Shown here: positions 22,901-35,396 of the stretch, piece after piece | Numbering within the stretch: position 1 is the first letter of the stretch | Layout: every line of letters begins with the position of its first letter | Assembly (NCBI GenBank): GCA_918026815.1 | Contig: CAKJVC010000065.1 | Span: 186,001-250,000, forward strand | Length of the DNA: 64,000 nt | Reading direction: 5' to 3' | DNA from: Chalara sp. BL73 | Taxonomy: Eukaryota; Ascomycota; Leotiomycetes; Helotiales | Notes under the pieces: generated by a model | What the model saw: only the letters and a program-made list of their open reading frames with translations | Told to the model about the DNA's origin: nothing | Databases searched by the model: none | Translations under genes and position numbers: made by a program

Positions 22901-23125
22901 TGTTGGTAAGAGTGAATAGCACACCACGCGACGCACGGACCACATGGATGTATAGCTTTGTACATAGATCAGAACTGAGAATGAATCAAGAACAAGTCAA
23001 CCACCTACAAAGAGCATAATAGCACTGCGCTGAGATCGCGGCGCTACGTGCCCCGTGGGTGACCGACTTGAGCAATTGCAGGTTATCAGAAACCAAGAAG
23101 TATCACTCGTAGAGTGATACAAACA
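22901..23125 (+). mobile_element. Solo LTR, family D (copy D2)
   Basis: TGTTGGTAAGAGTGAATAGC ... GAGTGATACAAACA, 225 bp; no duplication at the flanks. Confidence 0.78.
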
Positions 23126-23181
23126 AGTACATTTGCATTGCTCATCAGGTGCTTTTATAACATACGTGTCCTCGTCTGCTG

Positions 23182-23217
23182 GATTGCAATCCCTCCTGCT
23201 GCCCTCTGTTTGTCACC
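23182..23217. mobile_element. Small fragment of LTR G end
   Basis: TTGCAATCCCTCCTG followed by CTGCCCTCTGTTTGTCAC matches the terminal 35 bp of the LTR at 58574-58924 with a few changes. Confidence 0.5.
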
Positions 23218-23263
23218 TCTGCGCGCTCCGTATTTGATTGTCCAGTTCCTGATCAAATTTGAC

Positions 23264-23478
23264 TGTTTGTATCACTCTCTGTGATACTTCGTATTGATGA
23301 CTTGCAATTGCTTAAGTCGGTTACCCATAGCACCGCGATCTCAGCGCAGTGCTATATATGCTCGTTGCAGGTGGTTGACTTGTTCTTGAATTGTTCTAAG
23401 TGCTAATCTACGTACGAGTGCTATAATACATCCATGTGGTCCGTGCGTCGCGATATGTGCTATTCACTCATACCAACA
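23264..23478 (-). mobile_element. Solo LTR, family D (copy D3) with target duplication
   Basis: TGTTTGTATCACTC ... CACTCATACCAACA, 215 bp, flanked on both sides by TTGAC (23259-23263, 23479-23483). This perfect 5-bp duplication shows that family D is an LTR that inserts as a unit, probably after LTR-LTR recombination. Confidence 0.9.
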
Positions 23479-23559
23479 TTGACATTCAAAATGTAGTAAG
23501 TTTTTGCCCTTGTAGACATTGAAGGATGGGATAGTAAATATGATGCTTTTTGGCCCAAC

Positions 23560-23748
23560 TGTCACGATCACGATCCTATGAGCCTGTTGGGGCGTATGAT
23601 AGGTGCTTCAATACGAGAATACTAAACTAAGGAGGAAAGGTGTAGCTGTTGCTGTGGCATCCTGATAAAGACCATGACCACGTGACCACCATAGGCGAGC
23701 TTGTAAGCGAACCAATGGGCGTATGGTGCGATATTGAGGACCGTGACA
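23560..23748 (+). mobile_element. Solo LTR, family H with target duplication
   Basis: TGTCACGATCACGATCC ... GAGGACCGTGACA, 189 bp, flanked by CCAAC on both sides (23555-23559, 23749-23753). It is diverged from the 34908 copy. Confidence 0.85.
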
Positions 23749-24072
23749 CCAACCAAAATGGCGGAGATGTCCGCATTATATTATCTGTCACAGATTATTG
23801 GTGCTTAGACTGCCCAGATAACATTAAATCGACTATTTCCTTGCATTGCACATCAGAGCGCACTGAGATAAGCATATAAAGAGCGATATAATCACATGGC
23901 CTGAAGAGTAATAGTGAAGTTTCTGGAATTTTCTAGATGGAGTGATTTAGTATGCTTAAAAGTCATCTGGTAGCAGCACCATAGTATTTTGGCATCTCAA
24001 ATACAATGTATAAAGTTTAGCTCCCCCAGGCCCCTCTTTACCAAAGTTATAAAAATATATATAATATACAAA
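23749..24072. other. Spacer downstream of the PNP-NACHT-ankyrin gene
   Basis: Contains the 3' flank of the minus-strand NLR gene ending at 24073 and AT-rich words near 24050. No gene is seen. Confidence 0.5.
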
Positions 24073-27000
24073 CTACTCTACTAAAAACAGCTGCTGAAGC
24101 CCATAAAAGTCTTCTGGCTCAGGTGCCCCGCGTATTACCAAGAGCTGTTCTACAACGTAATGACTATTGAATGCTGCTAGTTGTAAGGACTTCCAGCCAC
24201 TTCTGTTCTCTGTACTGATATCCGCGCCATTATCAAGCAGCAGGCTCACCACGGCTTCGTGCCCCTTTTCGGCAGCCCACGACAGCGGTGTCTGACCATT
24301 CGTAGCTTTGGTCTCGGGCTCAGCGCCATTGTCCAGTAGCAGCTTCACCACGGCTTCGTGCCCGCTCTCAGCAGCCCACGACAGCGGTGTCTGGCCATAC
24401 TTCGTATCCTTGGTCTCGAACTCAGCACCCTTGTCCAGCAGCAGCTTCACAACGGCTTCGTGCCCGCTCTCAGCAGCCCACGACAGCGGTGTCTGACCAT
24501 ACTCCGTATCCTTAGTCTCGAACTCAGCACCCTTGTCCAGTAGCAGCTTCACCACGGCTTCGTGCCCATTTTCAGCAGCCCACAACAGCGGTGTCTGACC
24601 GTACTGCGTATCCTTGGTCTCGAGCTCAGCACCCTTGTCCAGCAGCAGCTTCACAACGGCTTCGTGCCCGCTCTTAGCAGCCCACAACAGTGGTGTCTGA
24701 CCATACGTATCCTTGGTCTCGAGCTCAGCGCCATTGTCCAGTAGCAGCTTCACCACGGCTTCATGCCCATTTTCAGCAGCCCACGACAGCGGTGTCTGAC
24801 CGTACTGCGTATCCTTGGTCTCGAGCTCAGCACCCTTGTCCAGTAGCAGCTTCACCACGGCTTCGTGCCCGCTCGCAGCAGCCCACGACAGCGGTGTCCA
24901 ATCATTCGTAGCTGTGGTCTCGAGCTCAGCACCCTTGTCTAGTAGTAGCTTCACCACGGCTTCGTGCCCCTTTTTAGCAGCCGACAATAGCGGCGTCTGA
25001 CCATACGTATCCTTGGTCTCGAGCTTAGCACCCTTGTCCAGCAGCACTTTCACCACGGCTTCGTGCCCGCTCTCAGCAACCCATGACAGCGGTGTCTGAC
25101 CATACTTTGTATCCTTGGTCTCGAACTCAGCACCCTTGTCCAGCAGCAGCTTCACAACGGCTTCGTGCCCGCTCTTAGCAGCCCACAACAGTGGTGTCTG
25201 ACCGTACTGCGTATCCTTGGTCTCGAGCTCAGCACCCTTGTCCAGCAGCAGCTTCACCATGGCTTCGCGCCCGCTCTCAGCAGCCCACGAAAGCGGTGTC
25301 TGACCATTCGTATCCTTGGTCTCGAGCTCAGCACCCTTGTCCAGTAGCAGCTTCACCACGGCCTCGTGCCCGCTCATCGCAGCCAACGACAGCGGTGTCT
25401 GACCATACTTTGTATCTTTGGTCTCGAGCTCAGCACCCTTGTCCAGCAGCAGCTTCACCATGGCTTCGTGCCCGCTCATAGCAGCACACGACAGCGGCGT
25501 CCTGCTATAACTATCCTTCATATCGAGACTCTGCACTTGCCTAATAAGGATATTTGCTGCTTCGTGGACTCCAAAGTAGGCTGCTAAGTGTAGCCCAGTC
25601 ATTTGCTTCGGAATTTCTTGACTGTACTTCGTCTGCCACGGCCATCTCTTAACCGCCATTAGTGCTTGACTTGATGCTTCTACGTGGGCTTGTTTCTGAA
25701 GAAATTCCGTAACACCTTGACGCGAAGTCGGAGCGTCTCGAGCGTGATGTCCCCAATTATTTGCTGCGTAGTCGTATAACGTATTTGATTGAAGCCGTTG
25801 TTTAAACTCCTCGTCGTTTTGGCAAATTCCACTCTCGAACTCGTCGAATGAGAGGTACGAAACGCAGATTGTCGTAATATTAGCCTGTGCATCAGGGAAC
25901 CATTGGCTCTGTGTTCGTTCGAAGTATTCCTGGGTAGTGTAATGGACCAGTCGAATAATCTCGCTTTCCTCATCGATTGTGACTAATCCAGCACATACAG
26001 AGACTATGTCTTCAATATCTGAAAAGTTCAGTTCGTCGAGTTTAGGTTCGCCAACTTCAACTCCAAGCGCGTGCTGAAGCTCCGTTGTAGCGAGTGGTCT
26101 TTTTGCGCAGGTGATCCATGACAGAACTTGTTTAGCAAGCTTTCTTTGGTCTTCGATCTGGCCATTGATCCGTTCCATAGCATCTTTATATGCGTGGCCA
26201 TATGCTGCAGGTCCTGTTACTAAACCCTTTAAAGCGATTTGGACTGCTTTTGGCGATCTTTTCCCGACTATGGATTCGAGATAGAGCTGTGCAAGTAAAA
26301 ACCTAGTAGAGTTAGCGTGATTCAATTAGTGCTCGATATAAGCCACATACATCCCATCTACAGCCTTGACAATATCCGTCTTGATTTCTTCTTGCAATTG
26401 AGGACTCCGAGCCACAAATCCTGGAAGCCGGAACAAATGGCCATTTAGGTATTTTCGCACATCTTCTTCGCTAGCACGGATCTCTAGCTTTGAATGCTCC
26501 TCAAACTCCTTTTCGATGCTTAATATGTGCCGTGAAGTAGCAAAGAGATTTGCCTGGAGGTTAAAAAGGTTTAATAAGAATCTTTGTCGACAACCATCGG
26601 AAATTTGGCATTCATCAAGTGCATCAACAATAATAAAAACTCTCGAATACAGTGTAGTCACTACTTGGAGAGATCTAGAAATCTCGTCGAGAGATGGCCG
26701 TGTCCGTTTAGTTTTGTGTCGATCATAAAGCTCTCTTAAAGTGTCTGGCAAAAATGGCTGGCTCTCGGCTAATTGTTTTAGCAAGCTCGCGAGCAAGTTC
26801 TCGATCTTCTGCTCATCTTGACGCCGGAAGTTGCAGTAAATATACGCAATACCAATAGTTGAATCGTTGGAAAACCGTGTAGTAAGCTCTTTTACTACAA
26901 CCGATGTAAGAATTGTTTTTCCTGCCCCGGGAATTCCTGGACAGAATAACGTCTGTTGGTCGGTGTTTAGCCACATCTGGAACTGTTCCGATTCTAAAAG

Positions 27001-28204
27001 CCATTGGCCAGTTCCTAACTGTCGGCGGTTGATGAAATCACTTTGCTGGGGACCGTAATCAAGTGGTATAAGCCAATTAAGGACGTTTATGTCTTCATCA
27101 ATGTTTAACTTAGATTTTATCGTTTTAACATGTGCTTCAGTTTTAGACATAGTGCAAAGGACTTATATAAAATTAGCAGTCGCAAAACTCGCAGAAACTA
27201 TAAGAAAACTAACTATCCGAAAAAGTCTCTTTAATCTTTTTCTCATTTTCGATTTTACTAGGAGAGATCTGATAAAGAAGGTCTTTTGCATATGCTGCCG
27301 CCGCCATCGCTGCATAGCCTTGCCACTCCTTGTTTTTATGTGAGTCTGAGTAGTCACATATGCCCCGGATAACTAAGCATGGGAAGTGGTTCATCAACCC
27401 TGCCGCTTCCATTTCGAAGCACAAAACGTTCATTTCGGCTGCAAGTCGATCTCGAACTATAGCATCTTTCATCAACTGGTTTGCAGATGCAATCAGGCCG
27501 TAATGAATTTCTAGGTTGTCCTCATTTTCGCTTCGCTCGGGTCGCAAAACCAACTTTGATTGATCACTGCCACAAACTGTCGCACAGCTTGTTGCATTCG
27601 CCGGGTGAGTGATTTCTGATTGATATAGCCTGTCATTACTTGGATCTGGCCGCTTGTACTTTTTCCGTAGTCTGTGTTTCTTTTCGAGAACATTATCGAT
27701 AGCCGCTTCAATAAGCTGATATCCTTCAATCTCATAGTGCGCTTTGAGTCCATTCATTGCAGTTCGCAAAATCGCTGGAGGTTGGTTCAAGAACCCTGTA
27801 GTTTGGAAGCTTTGATCTTGTATCGTTTTGCCAAAGTCATACTGGAATACGCCACTTTTCCCATCGCGCGGGGCACTTACAACGATGTCCCCAAGACGAA
27901 TATCGTGTGTTTGGCTTGGTGCCCCGCCACCGATGCCAACCATCAGACCGATCCTGATATTCGGGAAGCTGTGCAGCATGTCTTTTGCTACTATTGCCGC
28001 AGAAGACGTGCCGTACTCCCCATCGGGCAAAACAGCAATAACTACATTATGTTTGCCGACTTTGCCTAGTGTGTAATTATTATTGTCATTTGTGGACACA
28101 TGTTCGGGTCCTTCGTGCTTTTCGTCAAGAAAGGCTTGCGCCGCGACGTACTCGGTACTTATAGCGCATATCCAGCCAACAGTATAATTGTTAGGGTTCG
28201 ACAT
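24073..28204 (-). CDS. PNP-NACHT-ankyrin NLR
   Basis: Three exons: 28204-27214, 27161-26351, 26302-24073; introns 27162-27213 (GTTAGT donor, CTAAT branch) and 26303-26350 (GTATGT donor). Joins keep frame and give 1343 residues. Residues 1-310 form a purine-nucleoside-phosphorylase/MTA-hydrolase-like domain ([31 protein letters not shown], and [20 protein letters not shown] with the catalytic-type Glu and Asp). NACHT follows with Walker A GIPGAGKT (406-413) and Walker [10 protein letters not shown] (506-514). The C-terminal half (835-1330) holds about 15 ankyrin repeats, of which 13 are nearly identical 33/34-mers. Fungal NLRs of this layout are known as a class; the PNP domain is thought to act as nucleotide- or nucleoside-directed effector. 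The gene looks intact. Its ligand is unknown. Confidence 0.92.
24250..25520 (-). repeat. Tandem ankyrin-coding repeats
   Basis: Thirteen units of 99 or 102 bp coding [24 protein letters not shown] motifs. The two unit lengths come from the presence or absence of one Tyr codon (KDTNG against KDTQYG). Near-identity of the units points to recent unit exchange. Confidence 0.88.
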
Positions 28205-29914
28205 GCTCGCTCGCGGGAGAATGTGATGAAAGGTCAGGCGGACGAGAGGGCTGTTCCCGATGTTCGGCTCTGGTCAAGTGTCTTCGATAGAGATTCGATT
28301 CCGCATAGCTTTCTAGAAATAAACCAACAGCTCAGCAACACTAATAGGCGGATCCTCGCAAAGGGAAGCAAGTTATTGCGGAAAAGCAAGAGGAAGAATG
28401 GAGAACGGACTGAGAGGGTAGGTGTCGCGAAATCAGCCCAAAGGGGGCTGAATCTCGGGAGTTGGTGTACAGGCTGTGGCTGTGGCTGCGCCAGCATAGC
28501 CACGTCGCCTACCATAAATGGCTTGTGGCCACATAGAATAGAAAGATATCGGATCTTTCACCGTGAAGCTTTTTCAAGAAGAGCATTGATAAAAGCCATA
28601 TTAGATCAGAGTTTCGGTACAAGAGTGTCGGATGGACTTTAAAATAGGAATACGGCGATCTTCTATTGCGATATCCAGGTTATGTTTCCAAAACCTAAAT
28701 TTTAAGGTGGTCGCTTCTTTTTGCTTGGCCGACCACCCGAAAAAAAAATGCAGATCTGTAAATCTGTCAGTTAATCCTCAATTGTATCGCAACCATTTCT
28801 CGTGATAGTTTGTACGGTGTTTTGAATTGATCCACTTCCAGCTCTTCCCCTACTTAATCGCGACCGTCAGAGCTTTTTAGCATTTCGGAGCGCTTAGAAA
28901 AAGGTTCTATTGTGGTGGGGACGATTTTCTTTCCTTTCACACTCTGTCACGTGATACTCATGAGTGGTCAGTCATGTGACCTGAGGAGCATGAGTTGTAT
29001 ATAACCTGCGCTTCCGGTAGGGAGGCGCACCATCATCAATACTACACACCTTTCCACCCTTCTATATTTTACACCTTTATAAGCTATTAACGTTTATCTA
29101 TTATATAGAGCTTAGGCTCGCCGGTGCTCTCTCTAGTATGCTACAGCCACCGTTATCGTGCCTATAAGTTTTGTGCTAGATCCTGTTGCTGTTCTTGCTC
29201 TTCAGCATGTTCCCCGCCACACTATGAAGAAAGAATATGGTTCCAAATTTTGGGGACACCCAGAGAGGAAATCAAGAAGTCCTAGAGTTACGCCGTACAA
29301 AGAGTGTGACACAAAACGCGACGTATTTTAGTCTGATCAAATAATACTGTATGTATATATAGTTGAAGCCTCAGGCGCCATGAGCTGGCTGTGGCTGAGG
29401 CCGTGAAGAATGTTTGCCTAAGGCTCTCAGGCACAAGTTTTGAACAATCCTGATTAGGCAACTATTGGAGGCACCTGCACCCCCACTTGAGCTTCGCCAA
29501 CGAAGCTGCCCGCTCTCATCATCCTATCACGATAAGGCCCCAACCAAATAAAAGCGACCGCACAAACAATACCCAGCATGACCGACCGATGGGGTCACGG
29601 TACAGGGGAGGAAGATCAGTACAAAGCAGGTCTTAATCAAGCCACGCATCACGGAGGCTGGCTCTGACCGTTTTGCAGGCAAAATTTGGTGTGGGTGGCA
29701 ACGCAAAAGATATAGCGGCTGCAATCTCACCCGGAAAACGCGCGAAGAAGAAATCGAGAGGAAAATAGGACGAAGAAAGAGAAGGAAGAAAAAGAGGGGG
29801 CCGAGCAGGAATGGAAAGAGTGGCGGGACAAAGAGAAAGAGAAAGATAAGCAGAAGACATAGACGTCCGGCAAATGAGTTTTAGCCTATGCTTCTATCAA
29901 TTACAGACTCAGCT
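28205..29914. other. Intergenic, NLR promoter side, no gene recognised
   Basis: Upstream of the PNP-NACHT-ankyrin start. At 28709-28740 a perfect 8-bp stem (GGTGGTCG / CGACCACC) flanks a 16-bp loop. At 28946 a TGTCACGTGATACTC stretch with GTATATAAC about 55 bp later resembles an LTR start, but no partner or end was found. No protein-coding gene can be supported. Confidence 0.4.
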
Positions 29915-31590
29915 GCAAGTTTCCCTCTTCAAGAAGTGGCCTGCTCTTTCGTTAAAGAGGACTTGTAACTGTTCTACATAATCTTCGCGGTCATTGATTC
30001 TTCTTTCACCAACTTTAGCAGATCCTGGGTACCAATACTGTGACAGCATTCCTTCAGTTTTTGTAGATAGAGGAGAAATCTGGGACTGATATAATCGCCG
30101 TCGACAAGAAAAACATCGCATTTACAAATGTAATGCAATGCCAAAACCACACAGCTCCGTATTTCCAGCTGCTGTGCATGATTGATGTCAATGCAAGCGG
30201 ATTTTTTGGCGTCATCTTGACTTCCTCCTCCTCAAATATATTCATAAACTCCGATGAACCATCTCAAACTCACGAAGGTTGTCTTCTGTTATCTCATCGA
30301 TAGCGCATCCCGAGAACCAATAGAGAACGGAAAGCAACTCAGCAGGTAGTGCACAAACCTACTCATGGCCGATAAGACATGTGATGTTCCAGTCTCTATC
30401 GATGAAAATGTTACTCGCATGGAAATCAGTGAGCTGGAGATAGAATGGCCCATTACGGGTTTCCCGCTGAATATAATGGTGCGAAATTGCTCTAAGTAAT
30501 GTTTTGGAAGCCATTTGTCCAAGACAGTCTCCCGTGCATGAAACGGCGTTTGGATTGCTGAGAAAGAATTCGTCATGGAAAGCAAGCACATCTGCAACAA
30601 AAAGCTCTGTGGAAGTGTATGTTTCATTTCTTGATATCGTTTTCGGGGAACTATCATTTTCTAATATAATAACGGAGCAAGGTAGTGGTCCGTTTGTCAA
30701 TGTGGTAGTGCCGTTGTTATGAAATTCGAAGGCTATTCGAGGCTGGGGAATGCTCGCTAAAGACAGGATCAAAGGCGCCATGCGTCGGAAGAGCTTCTGG
30801 CTTCGGACCGGGTCTTTTCGCTGTTTATCCCATGTATTAAAAGCATTTCACCTGTTTCGGCCCCGATATACTCAAGTAGCATATACGCAGTGGGCAGGCG
30901 CAGGTATGTTGGGCATGGGGCATATTGAGGCAAAGCTGGGTACCGAAGGTAGTTGCGGAAAGATCACTATAACATGCGCCAGAGGCGGAGATAAGATGGT
31001 ATACGTTGCTCGTTTGTGAACTATAAAAATGTTAGCAAGGAATTTGCAAGCAATATATAAACATTACATGTCGGTTATCAGAGACGCTAAAGCCGTATAA
31101 TTGTGGGATGGGATGTCAGGGCATCGATCTTGTATCCATACGTAAGTTCCCACCTCGCAGCTTAGCTTTTCGTCAATGGTGCCAGGGTATTTGGCCTCGG
31201 TAAGCTTGTGTGGTATAGAACAACGAAAGATCAGGTTCTGGTTAAAGCTGGCCGACCTTACTTCCACAGGTATATACACATTAAAGCTCCCACGAATCTA
31301 TTGGCTCTCTGCTTTGGCAATACAAGTGTCTTCATCGCGCAGTCTCAGGTGATGCCGAACAATTACCTGGATCGTTGCACACTGATCCCAGAGCTTCCGA
31401 AAGAGCCGTCTCCTTGCGCCAGGTACGTTGCTTCATTGGCGATGTTGACATCTTTCTTGCAGGCCGGACCGATGTAATGTGCCCCCCGTTGTCGAGCCCA
31501 AGAGCAGCTGGCATGGTGAAAGAAGCATTCCTAAACGACGGATCGAGATGTGGTGTATCCTAAACTTGATCTTTTTATGGATGTTGAGAG
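29915..31590 (-). pseudogene. Second broken APH/phosphotransferase-like gene, with relic intron
   Basis: The minus strand can be followed through several breaks. Pieces in order: KLWDQCATIQVIVRHHLRL, CIAKAESQ-stop-IRGSFNV (the stop stands where relatives have Trp), SFNQNLIFRCSIPHKL, KYPGTIDEKLSCEVGTYVW, a frameshift near 31100, LYGFSVSDNRH, a relic intron (GTAATG donor, GCTAAC branch, TTTATAG acceptor, about 31025-31070), FTNEQRIPSYLRLWRML, a frameshift, TWDKQRKDPVRSQKLFRRMA, SLASIPQPRI, QLTDFHASNIFID (the DFHxxNI catalytic/metal loop), a stop at about 30360, ALPAELLSVLYWFSG, and a C-terminal KMTPKNPLALTSIMHSSW block in another frame. Function is lost. RIP-type stops are present. Confidence 0.72.
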
Positions 31591-34500
31591 TTTCACAATT
31601 TTTTGCGCCTTAGAGTTGCTGCTGCACCAGAAGAGTCATTCGAGTTGGATTTTGCTTCGTCATAGAATGTCGCGGCTTTCGCTCTTCAGAGACCCTACCA
31701 AAGATAACGAGTTAGCTAGGCTTCTAAACACAAATGTATTTCTGCGTATGAGGGAGATGAGGTGGCACTTGCTGATCCCTTTGAGGTGCTAACTTACGAC
31801 CAGTATGGAATTTTCGCTACGTGAAGGGTTGCATTTTAGTAAGCTTTCTATAGGCTGTCAGGTGGTACGCTGAACTGGCCCCAAGCCGGGAAGGCCTAGC
31901 CGCCACAATACGGAGTACATTTAACGGAGATTGCTGTAAACACTATACAGTTGACCAGGGATCCTTGATCACTTGGCTGGAGGTACCAACCCATGTGGCG
32001 ACGACTCATGATAAGCACGCCTCGGTCGCCACAAAGCTACAATAACTTCTCAGCATTGTAGTGAAACTCGGAAATCCAGACCCAATCGTTCTATGAGCTT
32101 GAAAGGCGAAAAGAGCTCGATAGTGGTACTGTAGGTCGAAAGGTCTTATTAAACCATCAAGGGAGGCTCTCCACTAATTAGAGGGGCGGCGACAACGCGA
32201 TCGCAGTTTTCGGAGTAACTGGGGTCAGGAGTGTTCGGGAGCGGGCACATAACATAACTGATACAAAATCATTCACCAAATTTTAATGTGTTCACATAGT
32301 CAGAACCACTTGAATGTACAGTACCTATGTGGTTTGTCTCGTAACAGGGTGCGTCTCTCGGCCCAGTAGCTGTATGGTGATAGCCAAGCGCACTTCGGCT
32401 GCCAGCATTCCCCGTGACAGCTGTGGTATTACAGCCAGAACGTAGGTTCTACCGTCAAAGGATGGCTGAAGCCAAGCCGGCTATTTGTGGAGGAAAAAAA
32501 GAGCCCGACAGGTCGGTCAGCGGGTTCAGGGGGGAATCCAATTTAATAGAACACGGAAATACAGTCACAATCAGGAGGAGTATTGGTGATGCAATTCAGC
32601 CTCTCTCCATACCATGTGTGTACCATACAGATTTGTAGTAATTTGTGTGTGAAAAGTCTTCCGCGGTAGCGCCCTCTGTTTAGTCAGAGACATGTAACCC
32701 TCGTGCCTTCATAGCCTCGAGGGTGAATATCAACTTGCCTATCCAGCGATAAAATATCGACCTCACCACCACCCCTCCTTCACCCTTTTCCAACCTACAG
32801 CTTTACAACAACAACAATGAAGCCTTCAGAGATCTCGATCTTTCTCAGAGAAGTATTTCGAGGATCCAATCAATCCTTTATTCGATTCCCGGTTCCTTTG
32901 ATTTGCTCGCGAGAACCTATTTCTAACTGTCCACCTTCAGATCGAACATTTCCTCAACCTTTCATGCCTCGAACCCCATACTTCGATCATATTGAAGGTA
33001 ATAGAGGCACGTAAGCCTTCAGCATAAAGAATAGAAAGGTATCTCTCCTCTTTGTAACGCTTTCAATACGTCGACGTTGCGTAGATCGATCTCATGACCG
33101 GATTTCCTTCTCACCTTTGAATCACGACCTCTCTCCGAACCATCTTCGAAGCTTCCTCAACTTCACAACCCTTTCTCGACTTCACAACTCCACAGCTGTA
33201 AATATAAAGCAGAGCCAAGTTGTTCCTTGCTCCTCGTTCATATTGCTAACTACTGGCACCAGAACAGCTTCGTTTCCTCCTCGAACTCTTTCGAACCCTC
33301 TCGTACAAGGTGAAACTCTACGACCATATAATTGGAAATAAGGTCGAGGCTCGAGCAGGACAACACACTCCTTTCTTTTTTGGGCAGTTTTCGAAGTACA
33401 AGGTGAAGCAACAAAGTAAGAAGCTTTTGCAATTAACAAGGTCATGTGTCTAACGTCGTTGTAGTACGTTCAAGTCGTAGCATCAAGAGCGTGAGCCTGA
33501 AGAGACCTGACGGGTCTGAACCCAGCGCGACTACCTGCAATCAAACTGTACCGGTTGGCTTTAAGAACGTGCACGCTTCCGCCTGTACTGACCTTCCTCC
33601 TCCTGACTATAGTCACTGTGCAGTTTTCGGTCCCTCCGCTATTCTTTCAGGCCGGGGAACACTGCCAGCAAAAGTCTCCTGTTGTCTCGAGGAGCAGTGC
33701 TTTCTGCTAACCGTCATGTGATATTGAGCTTTTGGTTGCCCCTTAGTTGCAGCGATCTTCTACCTGTAACCTACCTGCTTGGCGGTTATAGGGGAAGATA
33801 CACCCACTCGACAGCCTGCGCAGCGTGCACACACTCCGGCTTAAAGTGGTCCAACGTGTTGTCTTTGATAGCAGTGTTGAAGTTGTTCGGCTCTAGTAGT
33901 CGTGCAATTGTCCCATAGTTGATGAGATTTCCTACCCGTAGCCCACCTTGTCTGTTGAGCTTCGGCTGCTCTTGGCGGCGAGGGCGGAGATTCAACCACT
34001 GGAGAGTTTGCTCGGTGTATTGCATCGTGAGCAAGCTTTAAAGTGTTTCAACGTGTTGTCGCTTTCAATCGCAGCAGCGTTGGAAATCCAGGTAAACTGC
34101 ACCACCTGCATTCTACCTAGTGGGGAACAGCTATTTGTGGATCATCGATCCTATATTATACTAGATTGGATCTGGACCTGGCTCTTTCTGGCTTTCTGGC
34201 TTTCTGGCTTCCGGCTTTTGGTTCTGGCTTTTCTGGATCTGGATTCTGGTACTCGATTCTAGTACTGGATTGTAGCTCCGTTTGTGAAGCTGATATGCTG
34301 ACTAATACAGCCACGTTCCAACATTCTTTCTAGCAATTCAACATTGCTGGAGCTTTTACTTCTTGGCCTATCTATGGGGATTGCATACTATCTGTCGGTG
34401 CAATGGTTGCTGAAGCTTTTCCTCCCTGCATCTATGAGTGTCTAGGCCACAGCTACGACCCCTACCCAAGCAACGGGGTGCTGAATTGTGCGCGTCCTGG

Positions 34501-34907
34501 CTCACGAAAGGCAGAGATAGGGGAACTGTGGAAGCGATCGTCGCTGAGCCGGTGGGTAGGACGTATGGCAGTTGGTGACAACTGCCGCTGGCGACCCGGT
34601 TTGGGACCCGTTCTTTGTCGGCCAAGACTCTCTCTTTCGTATAAAGGGGTTTCTAGGCTGGTAGCACTTTGAAGCCTCAATAGCTTGCTGATTCTTCAAA
34701 TTATCAACCGTAGCATATAAGCTCCTTTGCGCATTTGTTAAAAACGGTGGCCGAACAACAAATCGTTTACTTTTTTCTTTTTGCTCTTTAACATTTCTTG
34801 GTTCCTCAAAGTTTGGTCTAGAGCTAGAACTAGTTTTTGTTACTTCCTCACCTGGCGAGTAGAAATAACTTTTTCTTTATAAATTTATCCGGGGGGTGCT
34901 CTACAAC
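31591..34907. other. Large gene-poor stretch
   Basis: Only short frames. A low-complexity run of CTTTCTGG/CTTTTGG-type words lies at about 34180-34235. A pair of related words, AAAGTG(G/T)T(C/T)(C/T)AACGTGTTGTC, occurs at about 33844 and 34039, hinting at a diverged internal duplication. I see no coding gene I can support. Confidence 0.4.
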
Positions 34908-35115
34908 TGTCACGATCCCAATACAGGCGCCAGTGATAGCTGTTTGTAAGGTCTCAATACGAGGATTCTAAACTAGAGAGAAAAGGTGTAACTACTGCTG
35001 GAACTGCCCTCATATAACCATGGCCAGTTCCAGGGTCCTAGCTAGGCGAACCAATGAGCACTCGCTGTTGTGGCGCGACATGGTCAGTGCGCACGTGATC
35101 TCTAGGACCGTGACA
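34908..35115 (+). mobile_element. LTR, family H (longest copy)
   Basis: TGTCACGATCCCAATACAGG ... CTCTAGGACCGTGACA, 208 bp. Reference copy for the fragments at 14973 and 22712 and the copy at 23560. Flanks do not match, so either the ends moved or it is old. Confidence 0.75.
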
Positions 35116-35396
35116 TAGTCCACGGCATACTCACTGAGCGAAACCGGGAGGTCTTGGTCGCTGTCGCTGTCGATTCGCTTATTATATGCTATGATGTATT
35201 TTCGTTAGTGGAAGTTATGTCAAGCAAGCTCTGTGTTTACTAATGCAGACCTGCTTTGGCACAACCATGGGATACCTCACGACGTAGGCTAGGCTCGATT
35301 CTAGACCAGAAATTAGATGAAACTTCTGGTTTGTCATCTTTATGCATAGTTAAAACAGTAGAGTTATAAAAAGATGTCTTCGCACCTAATAATGGT
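35116..35396. other. 3' flank of the HET-NB-ARC-TPR gene
   Basis: No repeat or gene is seen. It probably holds the 3' UTR of the minus-strand gene ending at 35397. Confidence 0.4.

Noticed and set aside
24250..25520. CRISPR-like regular spacing of repeats
   Set aside because: The repeats are protein-coding ankyrin units in frame within an intact gene of a eukaryote.
24308..25587. Antisense frames across the ankyrin repeats
   Set aside because: Same cause: repeated codon pattern on the other strand, low-complexity Ser/Leu peptides.
28709..28740. 8-bp perfect hairpin GGTGGTCG/CGACCACC
   Set aside because: Short, single and not followed by a T-run; no role can be assigned in a eukaryotic intergenic region.
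28946..29250. Possible LTR start (TGTCACGTGATACTC with a TATA box)
   Set aside because: No second copy, no matching end and no target duplication could be found in the window.
33786..34034. Minus-strand frame with IKDNTLDHFKPECV
   Set aside because: It looks conserved-like and a related word recurs near 34.04 kb, but I could not tie it to a family or extend it through plausible introns.
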